Shown here in pieces: positions 22,261-34,836 of a DNA stretch of 64,000 bases. The position numbers and the translations under genes were made by a program. This DNA comes from Myrica gale. Its lineage: Eukaryota; Streptophyta; Magnoliopsida; Fagales; Myricaceae. How positions within the stretch are numbered: position 1 is the stretch's first letter; each line of letters begins with the position of its first letter. Location: positions 20,969,840-21,033,839 of the forward strand of contig OZ005602.1 in NCBI GenBank assembly GCA_963930655.1. Reading direction: 5' to 3'. The notes under the pieces are model-generated. The model did not search any database and was not told where the DNA came from. It worked only from the letters and a program-made list of their open reading frames with translations.

Positions 22261-23639
22261 ATTCCTGGGTAAGATCACGGTTGCTACTGCTTAATATGAT
22301 TTTTGAAACATATTTCTCATTGATTTAAAAAATGTAAACTTTGAATAAATGGGTGTTGAACTTTGTAGTCAGCAACAAGCTATTAATTGGCTGTTGTGAT
22401 TCCGAGAAAACAAAGAGGAAAGAACTATCAAGCAAGCTTTTGATTTTATATTTCTGAAATTTTTATTTTTGTTCTGCGCAATGGTAGACCCGTTTAGAAT
22501 ATGGGATGGATTTCTTTGGCTTTTGTTTAGAAATTTGCTGGTAGATGACTTACTACTTCTAATATGTTTTTTGCTTCTTCTTTTTTTATCCTAGCAAAAC
22601 TGAACCTTCGTTGGAATGACATAGGATCAAACCGTTTGGCTTTTGTTTAGAATTTATTTTGTGCTCTTTGTATTATTAGCAATGAAGAGGGATATTGACT
22701 ATTGAGTGTATTCTGTTGTGAATTTTTTTAAACATGCTTAATTGTTTGTTGGGTCACAGAGGAAAGCAAAAAGAAAAAACACCAAGGATATTGGCATTTG
22801 GGTCTAGTATATATATGTTCTTAGTTGTGTAAACTATTTGGATACTGCTCATTGGGTCTAGAGACGTCCGCAACTTGGTCCTGCTTTTTGCTTTTATGAA
22901 TTATTAATTTAAAATAAAGTTTAACAACTATTCGGAATTCTTATAATTCATTGTTTGTCCAAGTATGTAGAAATAAGAGCATCTTGCTCGCAATAGTTCA
23001 AACATAAAAATTTATTGCAAGGTTGGGTAATATATATGGAGGAAACAAATAGTCCTAACAATTTAAAGGCTACGCGTGGATAGGAAAAGCACTAGTGATG
23101 GAAAGGCTATGATTTTACCACAACTCGTATGGTTCAATTTTAACCAAGGGGCATAAGTCCAAATGATCAGCTAATTTTTAATAGGTTTTTATTTTTGTAG
23201 GATAACGAAGGCCAATCTGCACTATAATCTTCTACATTGGGTTTTTTTTTTTACTTTAATCTTCAATCTATTTTCTTTTATTTTTTTACAAACAGGACAA
23301 TTTCTTTCGAATGAGCTCTTTCTTATATATGTTCTCATATATGCCTATATATGTTTATATATGTTCTTTAATTAATAATTATTTCTCATTTAAGTGTATA
23401 CTTGATTGTGAAAAATGACTTTATCATTGCAATATTTTGATTGTTTACTTTGTTCTTGGTTGTTTAAATCCTTGAAGGAAGTTAATTACTTGATATTTGC
23501 TTCATCATTATGTAGAATGATTTTTCATATTCTTGATGTATGGTTTGCATGTATTATATCAGTCTTAGACCCGTTTGAGAATTATTGAATGACAAGCACC
23601 AAGAAATTGAAGGTACACCACGTTGGTGGTTATTGCATT
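22261..23639. other. AT-rich sequence, no gene recognised
   Basis: No coding frame of interest; scattered ATATATG tracts (for example 23320-23365). Could be intronic or old repeat sequence. Confidence 0.4.
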
Positions 23640-24185
23640 CACTACAAAAAAATGACTTTTAGTGACAAATTTTTTTGTCACTAAAAGTCAAAATTTTGTC
23701 ACCAGCTCCGTCAGTGTAAGAGCGTCATAAAATGTATTTCATGACGAAACCCAAATTTCGTCACGAAAAGTTTTTAGTGATGGATTTTTTTCGTCACTAA
23801 ATATACCGATGGATCGGCACAAGTGACGATCGATCGTAATTGGCTCAGTGATGGATCGGTTAAACTAGCGATTGATCGATATCAACGAATGATCGGTGCA
23901 TTTGTGATGGATTGGTTATACGATCGATCGGTGAATTATTGGCGATTGATCAGCAATTTTTACCGATCGGTGCATTTGTGATGGATCGGTAAGAAATAGA
24001 CGATCGATCGCTATAATAATGATGATCAATTGTAATTTAATAGTGATCGATCGTCATAACAAAATCCGATCAGTCGGTGATTAAAGCGATGGATCACTGA
24101 CTACGTCACTGATCGATCGGTATAATTGTGACGATCGATCGATAATTTTACTAATCGATCAGCATTACATATTTTTAATATTGAC

Positions 24186-24990
24186 GATCGATCAGCATTA
24201 CATTTCCACCGGGACACCCCACAAACCGGACAATTGTCTAACTCACTGTTTTCCTTCCAAAACAACACACAATCATTCTGACATGCATGAATCTTATCAT
24301 AACTAAATCTAAGACCCTTTGGCAATTGTTTCGCCTCGTAATACAATATCGGTAACGTCTCCCCCTCTGGCAACGCCACCTTAATCAACTATAATATCAT
24401 ATCAAATGCATTAACCGACATCTTATTCTCTGACTTCACATGCAACAACCGGACCATAAATGACAACTTACTAAACTTGGTACATCCAGGATACAATTCT
24501 TGTTCTGCCTCTTCCCATAACTAATTAAGTGGTGTTGAACCCTTCGGTTGCGAACTAAGGGTTTCCTTATTATTAGGGTTCTCTGTTTCAACCCTTATCG
24601 CCCACCATCTAATCCGGCACGAACATCGGTCAACATTGCCGTCATTCTATCAGAGTTATCTCCCTCTAAATCATCATCACTATATGGTAAACCCGCACCA
24701 GACTCTTCACTCAAATTAGAAGTAAGTTGAATACCCTCCCCGTGAAACACCCATGACTTATAGCTCACATCAAACTCATTAATATAAATATGATCTTCCA
24801 TTTTATCCAACACTTGAAACACTACATTTCTGCACTTCTGACACGAACATCTAATCTGACCCCGAGAGTATACACAAGAAGCAGCCATATCGACAAACCT
24901 ACGGACCCCCTCCGCATACTTTTCACCAAACCTATTTTTCTCATAAATCCAACTCTTATCCATCGCCACCAACCTAAAAAAATACACCAA
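24186..24990 (-). pseudogene. CACTA transposase remnant (transposase-associated domain and TNP2 start)
   Basis: The minus-strand frame 24990-24595 begins MDKSWIYEKNRFGEKYAEGV (preceded by a short in-frame extension), continuing RRFVDMAASCV and the Cys pattern IRCSCQKCRNVVF, typical of the transposase-associated domain of En/Spm transposases. Downstream (24388-24186) LPEGETLPILYYEAKQLPKG, LRFSYDKIHACQNDCVLFWK and CPVCGVSRWK are the start of the TNP2-like transposase. The bulk of the catalytic region is missing. Confidence 0.85.
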
Positions 24991-25936
24991 TTAAGTAATT
25001 CGTAAACACCCACACAAGAATTAAGCATATCCCTCAAATAAACTCAAACATAACAAGTCAAAAACACTCCAATATTCACCTTCCATGCTTCTCAAACTCC
25101 ATGATTTATTTTCAGAACTCAAGCACTTCAATAATCAAACATTCAATATATAGCTCAAATACAACACATGTATCAATTATAAAAACAAACACTCAAAAAA
25201 TCATAATGTAGCGATCTGACCAAAACACGCGATCGATCGTTACTATAGATGATCGATTGGTGTTCAATACCGATTGATCGTCTAAAAATAGAAGATCGAT
25301 CGCCGAACGTCCAACTAACGAACGATCCATCGTCATCACATAGACGATCAATCGGATAACCACCATCTAACAAACGATCCATCGTCAGAAACATGCGATC
25401 GATCGTGACAAACCCAGATCGAAAACACAACTTTTCAGGCCTCCCCACACTCAAATCAAAGCCCAATACACTCACAAATCATCCTCATGCAATTCTAATT
25501 CTAATATACATATTAATAATACTCTAATAAGCTCTAATCATCACAAATTCATTCCACAATACCCGCAAATGGACAAATATTAAAAACATCAAATAACTAA
25601 CCAAATCATTCATAAATCGTAGTGTATGTTGATTCCATTACCTCTTGCACGAAATGTAGACCAAAACGAACCAATTTCACACCAAAATCTCGTCGCCCAA
25701 ATTTTCCAATATTCACCAGGTTAAAAAACCAATAAATTTGAACTTGGGCTTAACCTTAAGCACTTCTAAAAACGCTCACAACTAAAAGGACGGTGTCTAA
25801 CAAACTTTTCGGGCCAAGTAACTCCTTCCACGATTCTCCTCTTCTTCTTGCCATGGGTGTATTTTTTCCTTTCACCCACGACCTTTGCGTATTCTTGCAT
25901 TTCAAACTCGATATACGTCGATTGATTGGTATATTT

Positions 25937-26425
25937 ACGATCGATCGCCTCATCAGCATGAAAAATCCCGCTCAAATTTCACCGATGGATCGTGTAAAAT
26001 GGAGTGATCGATCGTCCTTCCTGTATAATACGACGACGCATGCATTACATAATAACGATCCGTCAGTAGCAAAATATTAAACGACACCGTTATACACCGA
26101 TCGATCGCCTCGTCAGCATGAAAATCCCGCTCAAATTTCACCGATAGATTGTGTAAAATGCGCGATCGATCGTCCTGTCTGTATAAAACGACGACGCATG
26201 CATTACAAACTAACGATCCGTCAGTAGCAAAATATTAAATGACATCGTTATACACCGATTGATTGCCTCGTCAGAATGAAAATCTCGCTCAAATTTCACC
26301 GATGGATCGTGTAAAATGCACGATCGATCGTCCTGTCTGTATAAAATGACGACGCATGCATTACATACTAACGATCCATCAATTTCAAAATATTAAACGA
26401 CACCGTTATGTACCGATCGATCGCC
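25937..26425. repeat. Tandem repeats of about 157 bp, three units
   Basis: Units begin near 25937, 26096 and 26252, each with a GATCGATCGCCTC-like start (third copy GATTGATTGCCTC), GATCGATCGTCC, GACGACGCATGCATTAC and AAAATATTAAA. A partial, rearranged unit recurs at about 26920-27130. Confidence 0.8.
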
Positions 26426-27430
26426 TTACTACGCGATCGATCGTAGACCTAAGTTTAAAAAAACCAGATTTTACCCTAACAAATGACTTAATTATTAAAA
26501 TTAAATTACTAATAATGTCATCTTAATACATAATTCATTCTTATGACTTGTAATCATGTGTTAAATAAGCGTTATGTCACTAGTTTCTAACATCGTAATA
26601 CTTATCTAATACTAACAAGTGCACTCCCCATCTATAATGCAACATGTACAACTTATACATGTTTTCCTAAATATGAATTATATGTACGTAATATATTGTT
26701 ATGTAATCTAAATACATTATAACACACTTTGTTAATATATATTTTTATACTTATAATCATTTAAACTCACATTATTCAATAAAATGAAGATTAGAGGCTG
26801 AACTACTGTAACGATCGATCGATATAAGTAGCGATCGATCGTTTATAAGACCAAAACGACGACAGATAATACAGATGGATCGCTACAGACCAGCGATCGA
26901 TTTTTACAGATGTATAAAACGACGACGCATGCATGACATACAAACGATCCATCGGTAGCAAAATATTAAACGACACCGTTACAACACGAGCGATCGGTAA
27001 GTGACCCATTACGCGACGTACTGCGTCGATGGATCGTCTCAAAATCACGATCGATCTCAAGTCTGTATAAAACGATGACGCATGCATTTCATTCTAACGA
27101 TCCATCGGTATCCTTTAGACGCGATCGATCGGTATCCTAATTAAAAAAAAATAGAATTTACCCTAACAAAAAATAGTAATATTGGTCACATTATTAAATT
27201 CTTATATTACTTATTTGATCGACTACTTATTTCGTTACTTTCGTCGACCAAAAGGTATATTGGTCATTTTACGTATATAAGTGTATATGTCATGAAATTC
27301 AAACAAAAAACAATTAAAATGTAATCAAAGTTACTACATTTTCACAGATAAACACAAATGTCTCAAATACATAACTAAAACCAGAAATCTAAATGTATGT
27401 CTCATCTAGAGTCTTCTTAATTTCTTCCAG

Positions 27431-28578
27431 CTACTCGCTGACGTCTGACATATGAGCCACGACCGACTTGTTGCGTAGCATTGTCACATTGCACTCCCCA
27501 TTGAAGGAGGTCCGGAGCATTTTCACCTCCTCTTCCAACGACTGCACCTGCCTCTCAAGAGGTTGTAGAGCGGCCTTCACAGTCACGCTGATGTAGAAGT
27601 TCGAAAATAGCTGGACCACCCAGGGAGGGGCACTGCAGGTGCTCTCGGCTCGAGAGGTACCTCTGACGCTGATGTAGAAGTTCGTGCTGCCACCTCTGCG
27701 GCCGCTGCTGCTCTACGAGCAAACCGTCAAGTTAATGCCCCCTCCGGCGCCCTACTCCTGGACAGAGTGAACTTGTTCAGCGAGCTCTTAACCCCCTTAT
27801 GAGTATCCTCAGCGGTGATCATAACACCCCGAGAAATGAGGAACTGAGTTAGAAACACGCCGTATGAGAGACTATATTCCTTAATTCCCCAAGCCTCATC
27901 CATAATCAGCTCGAACATGTACAGGGAAAAATCCATCAACGTCTGCTGACCCAGTAAGAGCATGCACTGAGCTCTCGGGAACGTGCACTTGGTAGAATGA
28001 GTTCAGCCATCGACGTTCGTTGTCCAGATAAGGTGCAAAATCCGCCAAAACACACTGAACTCACTCTGATGTCCTCTGCTCATCTGTCAAAGGAACTGCT
28101 CTGAGGTCTTCCCCGTCATCAGCGTCCATAAGTCCTGCTCTGATGTCCTCTGCTCATCTGTCAAAGGAACTGCTGGGAAGCAGGGGGTCCTAGGCCAAGG
28201 GCAATGCAAGAAATCAGCAATGACGTCTGCCGAGAACATGAACTGTACTCCTCGCACCTCCATATGCACCTCAGGTGCTCTGGCTACCGATATAAGCGCA
28301 CAAAAAAATTCGTGTACGAGGGAGTCGACACAGAAACCATCCATCCACGATAGCTGGTGAAGGAATCACTGGTACTCGAACAACTGGAAGAGGGTGTGCT
28401 CTTCGTACAAAAAATTGTCAAAATCAGATAGCGTCACAGGACGCTCTTTGGCCACCTGCCGCCCCCTCAAGTACTACATCCGCCTCTCTACAGTCATCAA
28501 CAAATCAGCGGGCTCCTGATCGTTGGACGACGATCCAGTCCCGGCCCTCGTTGTGCGTGAACGCTTAGCTGCTGACAT
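27431..28578 (-). pseudogene. Putative plant transposon protein (PF20167-like), second copy
   Basis: Minus strand from ATG 28578: MSAAKRSRTTRAGTGSSSND, then HEFFCALISVARAPEVHMEV, RGVQFMFSADVIADFL, and later QQTLMDFSLYMFELIMDEAW and LERQVQSLEEEVKMLRTSF (coiled coil). The order matches the plus-strand remnant at 20.5-21.6 kb. Stops and frame shifts occur. A 35-bp direct repeat (about 28066-28102 and 28135-28172) adds a local duplication. Confidence 0.6.
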
Positions 28579-28689
28579 TTTACGAACGCTGCAAAAATTG
28601 TATATAAATATGCGTTAATACATAATCACAATAATGTCATTAAAATATTAAAGAAAAAATACAACAAAATGGTGATCCAACACCACAAA

Positions 28690-29086
28690 ATTGTGTATTG
28701 CTAAACTAATCTTTGAAGGTTCATAGAAAGAGAGGTAACATGAACGTTTTTGTAAAGTATAGCTGGTAATAGATTAGATCTGTTTTATCTAATCTATATT
28801 GTGTTGTTAAATAGATTCTTGATCAGTTTCGTAAGTGAATTTGTAAGTTACACTTTCTATAGTTTATTTAGAGTCTTTTGTAGTTAGATCATAATCATAC
28901 TATGTTCTTCACAGAGTTTACAGAGCGTTTTACAGATCGTGATTAATTAGATTTCTGTTAAAATAGACTTGACTGAGTATTGTTAGGTGCCTTCGAAATT
29001 GAAAGCATTTGATTATGATTGATAATTTTTAGGTCAGGTTATATTGGAGTGAATATTGTTGTTCATATCTTATTGTATTTCAAAAA
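28690..29086 (+). other. LTR-like remnant interrupted by the MULE
   Basis: AT-rich sequence whose continuation after the MULE (34608-34720) reads TATTCACCCCCTCTAGGTAC, the usual end of many plant Copia LTRs. This suggests the MULE inserted in an old LTR. No gene. Confidence 0.4.
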
Positions 29087-29564
29087 GGGTAAATAGCTCC
29101 TCTAGTCCTTGGGGTTTAACGAATTCCCAGAATGGTCCTTGCGGTATTTTTTGTCCTACCGGTACCCCTGTGGTTTATAACGTTTCCCATTTTAGTCCTC
29201 CCGTCAGTTGGGCCAACGACAGTTGCATAGGTGGCTGACGGCGTCCACATCAGGTCCATTAAGCAAATGACAAGTGTGGAAAATGCCAAATCGTTAAAAC
29301 AAAAAAACAAATTGAACGAACCACGTCATTACAAGGCGGATTAAATGAACACGTCAGATGTTTTGTTAGTTGGACCCTTTCAACGTCAAAAGTAACGAAA
29401 AACCAAAACGAAGGGGAGAAATCCCCAAATCAGATTTGATAGGCTTCTGAACGCTCAAGAACCCTAGGTCATCTTCCCCTAATCTCTGTCGAGTGATTCC
29501 CCTCATCAAGAACCCTAACCCATCCCGAAATCTTTCTGAATTAATTCCTTTAAATTCATCCGCA

Positions 29565-30462
29565 ATGTCGAAGATAGCAGCCTCTTCCTCTGTGAGCGAC
29601 GATAGCCATGGTGGAGTGGCATCAGCGGAGGTGGAGTTGGACGCAGACTCACGACTCTGCTTCTGTGAGTTGAAGGCAAGGACGAAGACAAGTAAGACGG
29701 AGGGAAACCCAGGCAAGAGATTCATCGGCTGCTGTCGATACTCGAAGAGTAGTGAGGTGAGTTTGTTTAGCTTTTGATTTATGCGTGCTTTGGTTATCAC
29801 TTGTCTGTTGCTGGTTATATAATTTTGGTTAGCACTTATCTGTTGCAGGTTATATAATTTTGGTTAGCATTTGTATGTTGTTGTTGTTGCTGGTTATATA
29901 ATTGCTGCCTTTGATTTATATAATTTTGATTAGTAGTTCCTTTCTTGAATTATTTAGCTATTCTGTGAGTAGAAGTAACTTAGGTAGAAGTAAGTGATGG
30001 AGTTGAACCTGTGATGGGGTTCGTTGTTACAGGAAGATTGGAGGTGTTTGAGGTGTTGTACTATACGTGCATTCTCTAGCACAACCAAATTTGGTTGAAC
30101 CTGTACGTGCCTTCCTTTATGTAGTTAAAATGTCATATCCTAATTTTATCTAAGATTTTTTGAACCTATTTTTTGTTATTTGTGCAGAGGCATTTGACCT
30201 GTAATTTCTTTCAGTGGATTGACCCCCTAATTCTGCACGTGAGGAAGATATCATGGTGAGAAATATGAAGATCATAGAGGAGAAGATTAAGCACATAGAA
30301 GATGATATGAAGATAATGGAGGAGGAGATCAAGCACATGGAGGAGGTCATGAAGATAATGGGGGAGGAGTTTAGTAAAATGAAGGCAAATCAGAGGCAGC
30401 TAAACGTGTTGTTGTTTGGATCATGGTTGTTTATATGTTGTATTTGGTTGGCTTGTAGTTAA
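29565..30462 (+). pseudogene. GRF-type zinc-finger/coiled-coil/membrane protein gene in the MULE, frameshifted
   Basis: Exon 1 29565-29756 (64 codons) ends at GAG/GTGAGT; exon 2 starts after GTGCAG at 30188. The zinc finger is FCELKARTKTSKTEGNPGKR, FIGCCRY, and across the intron CNFFQWIDP, matching the GRF pattern of Cys residues with NPGR-F and FFQWxD. After this the frame must shift by one base (C run at about 30219-30223) to reach a long charged coiled coil (MKIIEEKIKHIEDDMKIMEE) and a C-terminal membrane helix (VLLFGSWLFICCIWLACS) ending at 30462. GRF fingers bind single-stranded nucleic acid. Such genes are common passengers of plant MULEs. The one-base shift could be a sequencing error. 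Confidence 0.7.
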
Positions 30463-31329
30463 ATGTATGTTTAGGTTCCTGAAAGTGTAATGAAATGATG
30501 TAATCATTTTGTATGGATATTGTAACACTTGGGCAAAGGCCATTTTGTGGTGTCATTTTGTGAGGCCGCTCATGTGATCCTAGTTGTTAAGCATAACACT
30601 TGGGCAAAGGCCTATTTTGTTGCTACCACTCTGTAAAGGTCGAATATATGGTTATTTAATGTCATATTTGGATATTTGGTTTCTAGCATTCTGTAAAGCT
30701 CGAATGTATGCTTATTTAATAATCTGAATATATCAACACACAATCTGTAAAGGTCCAAAACAGATTTAGAATTCTGTGAACATCAAAACAACCCACAAAA
30801 ACTGCTTATATCATAATCTGCATACATAAATGCAATACTACATTATCTGCAATACTACATGTCCCAATACTACATAAATCAAAAAACCAGCACCATTAAT
30901 ACTTCCCATCCTCCATCATGACATTACAAAACACAACCTATCATCCATCATGGCATTATAAAAAACCAGCACCCCATCATGTCATTACAAAATAAAATCC
31001 CTAATCCACTAAAGTTCTCATCTTCCATAACAACACCCAAATCTAATCTAATGGCCAATACTAGTTGGCCCCTTCTTCTGTGAAGATCGTCTGGGTTGGG
31101 ATGGTTGTTGAACTTTGCATTGACTGGGTTGTGATGACAGTTGTCTCCTCACTTGGGATTGCGATGTAGGTACCTCTGTCACTGTTTGCTTCTGAGGTGA
31201 TATTCGCAGTATTTGTTCTGTCCCAACAATCTGAAAAATTTTCACATCACAATTTAGCGTTAAACGTGTAAATTGGTGGTAGAAGGCATATACTCAAACA
31301 CAAACCTGAGATGCACTATTCATCTATCT

Positions 31330-31640
31330 TTTCCTTCCTTAAGGGGTTGTGGTAGAAGGTCCAGGCTCACCATTATCATTCTGAAAAATTTCAAGCACAA
31401 AAATTAGAAATAATGGAAATGCAAAATTATATTCAAACACAACACAAACCTGACGTGCAGTACTCCTCTTTCTTTTCCTTTGCTCAGGGGCAGTGGTAGA
31501 TGGTCTAAGCTCACCATCAGCATTCTGAAAAACAATGGACAACAACATGATATCAATATTAAACTTTCAAATCATAATTGTAAAATCAAGTATTCAAACA
31601 CAACACAAACCGTTAGGGCAGTTTTCTTCTTCGAAGGTTT
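31330..31640 (-). repeat. Tandemly repeated small exons at the transposase 3' end
   Basis: On the minus strand, segments near 31460-31530 and 31330-31390 read QNADGELRPSTTAPEQRKRK and QNDNGEPGPSTTTP, each bordered by AG and by GTTTGTGTTGTGTTTGA-like donor sequence; the same donor-like sequence follows the zinc-knuckle exon at about 31610. This looks like exon-intron unit duplication. Confidence 0.5.
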
Positions 31641-33316
31641 CTTTGGATATATCCGTCGTTTGGGATTGTCAGGTTTTTGGCACGATCTTGCGTTGTGACC
31701 CATAACCAAACATTTCCCACAACGAACAGGAAGACCTTTCCTTATCACGTGGTACGCGTCTGGTTGCTCATCATCTGCCCTAACCCTCACTTTCTTTGGC
31801 CTACCTGGCATTGCCCTTAACTCTGGCGGTAGAAGTTGGCCAGAATCGGATTGTGGCCAATCTTCCGCTCCCGGCATCGCGTGTATCACTGGAGCGTAAG
31901 ATGCCAGGTAGGCTTCCTTCCGATAGCAATTGTCTACAAAGTCTTCTGGAATCAACCGATCTACATAAATGACAGCACACGCGTGGGTACAAGGAATAAC
32001 CATTGAGTTGCCACCGCCCACATGAGCATGTTCTCTCTCCAACGTTGACCAACTTCCGCTCTCCATCCATTGTGTCAACTTCGAACGTAGTCCCATCGTG
32101 CCACAAACATAAACAATGGACAGCAGCGGCCTTGTTCCGTTCAAGCTTCCTTTGAATGCTTGGACATTTGTCCCATGTTGCCTTTGAAATTCCAACACGC
32201 TTATGAGCAAATCTGTTCATAAGTTGTCTTCGGATAATTTCCAACATAGTTAAAATAGGTTTATCGCGTGCCTCTTTGATCCAAGAGTTAAATGTTTCTG
32301 TGATGTGGTTGAGGAGGATATCACATTTGCTGCTTGTCCTAAAAGCATGCTTTGACCAATCCTGTGGGTCAACCTTCTCCAAATATGCATGTGCAGCTGG
32401 ATTGATCGCTTTTACTACCTTCATATTCTTTCTGAGAGTCGATTCTGTACATGAACGAGCAGCCCTCCACAAAGCATCTTTCAATGGTTTTCCTCGATAT
32501 CCCTCGGTTTTCAGGTTAGCATGGAGATGTCATACACAGTATCGTTGCTCGTCATTTGGGACCAATGCCTCCAATGACTCCCGTAGACCCTAGTCAAAAG
32601 AACATAATATGTTATAGTATTTATTTGTAAGAAAAATAATAAACATAATAAACAAAACAGGAGAAAGGTCATTTAGGTATTAGAATGGAACAAGGTATTA
32701 CCTTTTGCCGGTCGGACATCCATGTCCAAGGACGTCTATCGTCAGTCCTAATATCCTCAAGCAATAACTCGAGGAACCAACTCCAAGAACATCTTCGTTC
32801 AACCTCACAAACAGCAAACGCAATAGGGTACATATCCTCCTCACCCTCGTTAACGTAATCTGCCTCATCATCACCATGATCCTCCTCACCCTCATTAATG
32901 TGCACCCTTTCACCCTCCCCCTCACAATCCCCATCAACAACATTTTGTTGTGCTTCTCCCTCCCCCCCAAAAGTGAGCTGCATAGGTTCTAAAGGAACAA
33001 CATCTGCCACACTTGGCTTGTTCTCCACAAATATTCTCAATGCATCATGCCCCTCTCGAGTAATGCGTGAAATCACCTTGCAGACATCATCGTCGTTTTC
33101 AAGTGAATTTATCCCCTTCTCAAAGGGTTTCCCGTCAAAGTAGCACCATAACTCCACAGGCTCATGATACTTCAAATCATTTTTGATAAATGTCCATAGA
33201 TGTGTCACATATAGATAATCTGGGTCAAAGTTTCCTGCGAGCACAACTTCTCCCCCAACATAGTTCCTAGAGACACAACTTAACTTGCCTCCATGGTGCA
33301 AAACAACTTTCACCAT
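31572..33316 (-). pseudogene. MuDR-like transposase, internally deleted
   Basis: The N-terminal frame 33316-32669 (MVKVVLHHGGKLSCVSRNYV, then FIKNDLKYHEPVELWCYF) is the PB1-like N-terminal domain of plant MULE transposases followed by an acidic region. The C-terminal part from about 32590 gives LKDALWRAARSCTESTL and FRTSSKCDILLNHITETFNS, then a SWIM zinc finger (CSCGRWQLNGIPCTHACAV) reached through a frame shift near 32010, and a zinc knuckle CGKCLVMGHNARSC. Only about 80 bp separate the parts, so most of the DDE catalytic core has been deleted. An in-frame stop follows DEQRYCV. Not able to transpose itself. Confidence 0.85.
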
Positions 33317-34836
33317 CTACAAACAAATAAATAGTCATGTTATAAGGTAACTGTCATCGATAGAGTTAACCTATATTACACATTTTTCTTTGGAAATAAC
33401 AAGTCAAGATAAATAAAAGGGTGCTGCCACTTGAGCCAGAAATAACATGACATGCTTTTTAGAAAGCTTGACACACATACAATCAAGAAGTTACACACAG
33501 ATTTTGATTTCATCATTTTTAGCCTTTTCCTTTCTAGTAGACACAGGTCAATCATGGGTCAAAACACATACAATCAAGAAGTTACAAAACCACAGGGACT
33601 AAAGTGTGGTCATTAGAAGACCACAAAGACGATTACATCAGTCCCCCAAACAATATTTGCAAAACCTGGTCAAAACAAAGAGGGGACCACTTTAATAATG
33701 ACCACATTTTAAATTCACCTAAAACGTCAACAAAACACCCAGCCAATAGGGACCACTTGGTTCGGGAAATTCAGACAATGAAAATTGTGGTCCCCCCCAC
33801 AACCTGATAAGGACAGTATCACATTGCACCTTAAAATCCTCATCACTATATACCTTAACTTTAAATAACCATCACAAATCATACATGCCCCCAAAATATT
33901 CTATTATTTCTTTCATAAGGACAGTACCACGTTGCTGGAAATCGTGGTTTCCCGACAACCCGAAAAGGACAGTATCGCAGAGCATTGCACTTTAACTTTA
34001 AATAAGCATCCCATAATATTCTTTCCTTCAGAAGGACAGTATCATATTGCTGGAAACAAAGACAAATTAAAAGAGTACCTTTCGTTACAAAGCACTGCAG
34101 AGAAATCTCGTCAATCTAAGCCTCATTTGTTCTTCGGCAGCTGTTCATGGCTTTTTTGTTAAACGACGACAAGGACTATAAACTAGGCTTCTTTGTTGCA
34201 GGGGTTCGTGCAAAGATGTGACCAGATCTGGAGACTTCTGTTCGCAAGCTAGGGTTCGTAAATTTGGGGTTTTTTGGGTTTCAAAAATGACACGTGATTA
34301 TGTTAGTTACTTTTACAAGTCGAAATACCATTTTGGGCATGGTTTTGCGTAGGCATAACGTGACTTGTTTCCTTGTCACAATTTCTTTTTTTTCTTTTAA
34401 CGATTTGGCATTTTCCACGCATGTCATTTGCTTAATGGACCTGCTGTGGACGCTGTCAGCCACATATGCAACTTCCGTTGGCCCAACTGACGGGAGGACT
34501 AAAATGGGAAATGTTATAAACCACAGGGGTACGGGTAGGACAAAAAACACCGCAAGGACCATTCTGGGAATTCGTTAAACCCTAAGGACTAGAGGAGCTA
34601 TTTACCCTTAAAAAATAGAAATGTACATTTTTAAAGTTACCTATTCACCCCCTCTAGGTACTTTGTAAACTGTTTTGGGTCTAAATGAGGTTGTTCAAGA
34701 ATCAATATATTTTGTTCAACAGGAGCATTAAAGACATTCTTTTGGAGGTCTCTATGCATCACTTGAATTTGAAGGAATAACTATTTTGAATTCATGGCAT
34801 TATCAGCACGTTGAACTTAAGGAGAGGTTGAGGGTG

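Larger units (their letters stand above)
23640..28600 (-). mobile_element. CACTA element region 3 with transposase remnant (right end unresolved)
   Basis: Left end CACTACAAAAAAATGACTTT at 23640, followed by an immediate inverted pair TTTTAGTGACAAA/TTTGTCACTAAAA. Dense GATCGATCG motifs at 23.8-24.2 kb and 25.2-27.1 kb resemble transposase-binding arrays. The minus strand holds a Tnp2-type transposase remnant (24.1-25.0 kb) and a second transposon protein (27.4-28.6 kb). No TAGTG right end was found; the end coordinate is where the coding remnant finishes. Confidence 0.6.
29087..34607 (-). mobile_element. Mutator-like element (MULE) with long terminal inverted repeats, 5.52 kb
   Basis: Left end GGGTAAATAGCTCCTCTAGT at 29087 and right end AGAGGAGCTATTTACCC finishing at 34607 are inverted. 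The inverted similarity extends about 250 bp inwards (for example GACGGGAGGACTAAAATGGG on the right against its complement on the left). Flanking 9-mers TTTCAAAAA and TTAAAAAAT are only loosely similar, so the target duplication is uncertain. It holds a GRF zinc-finger gene on the plus strand and a MuDR-like transposase remnant on the minus strand. About 33.3-34.2 kb has no recognised gene. Confidence 0.9.

Noticed and set aside
29056-29310. Frames at both MULE ends (also 34281-34578)
   Set aside because: Translations of the terminal inverted repeats in both orientations; not genes.
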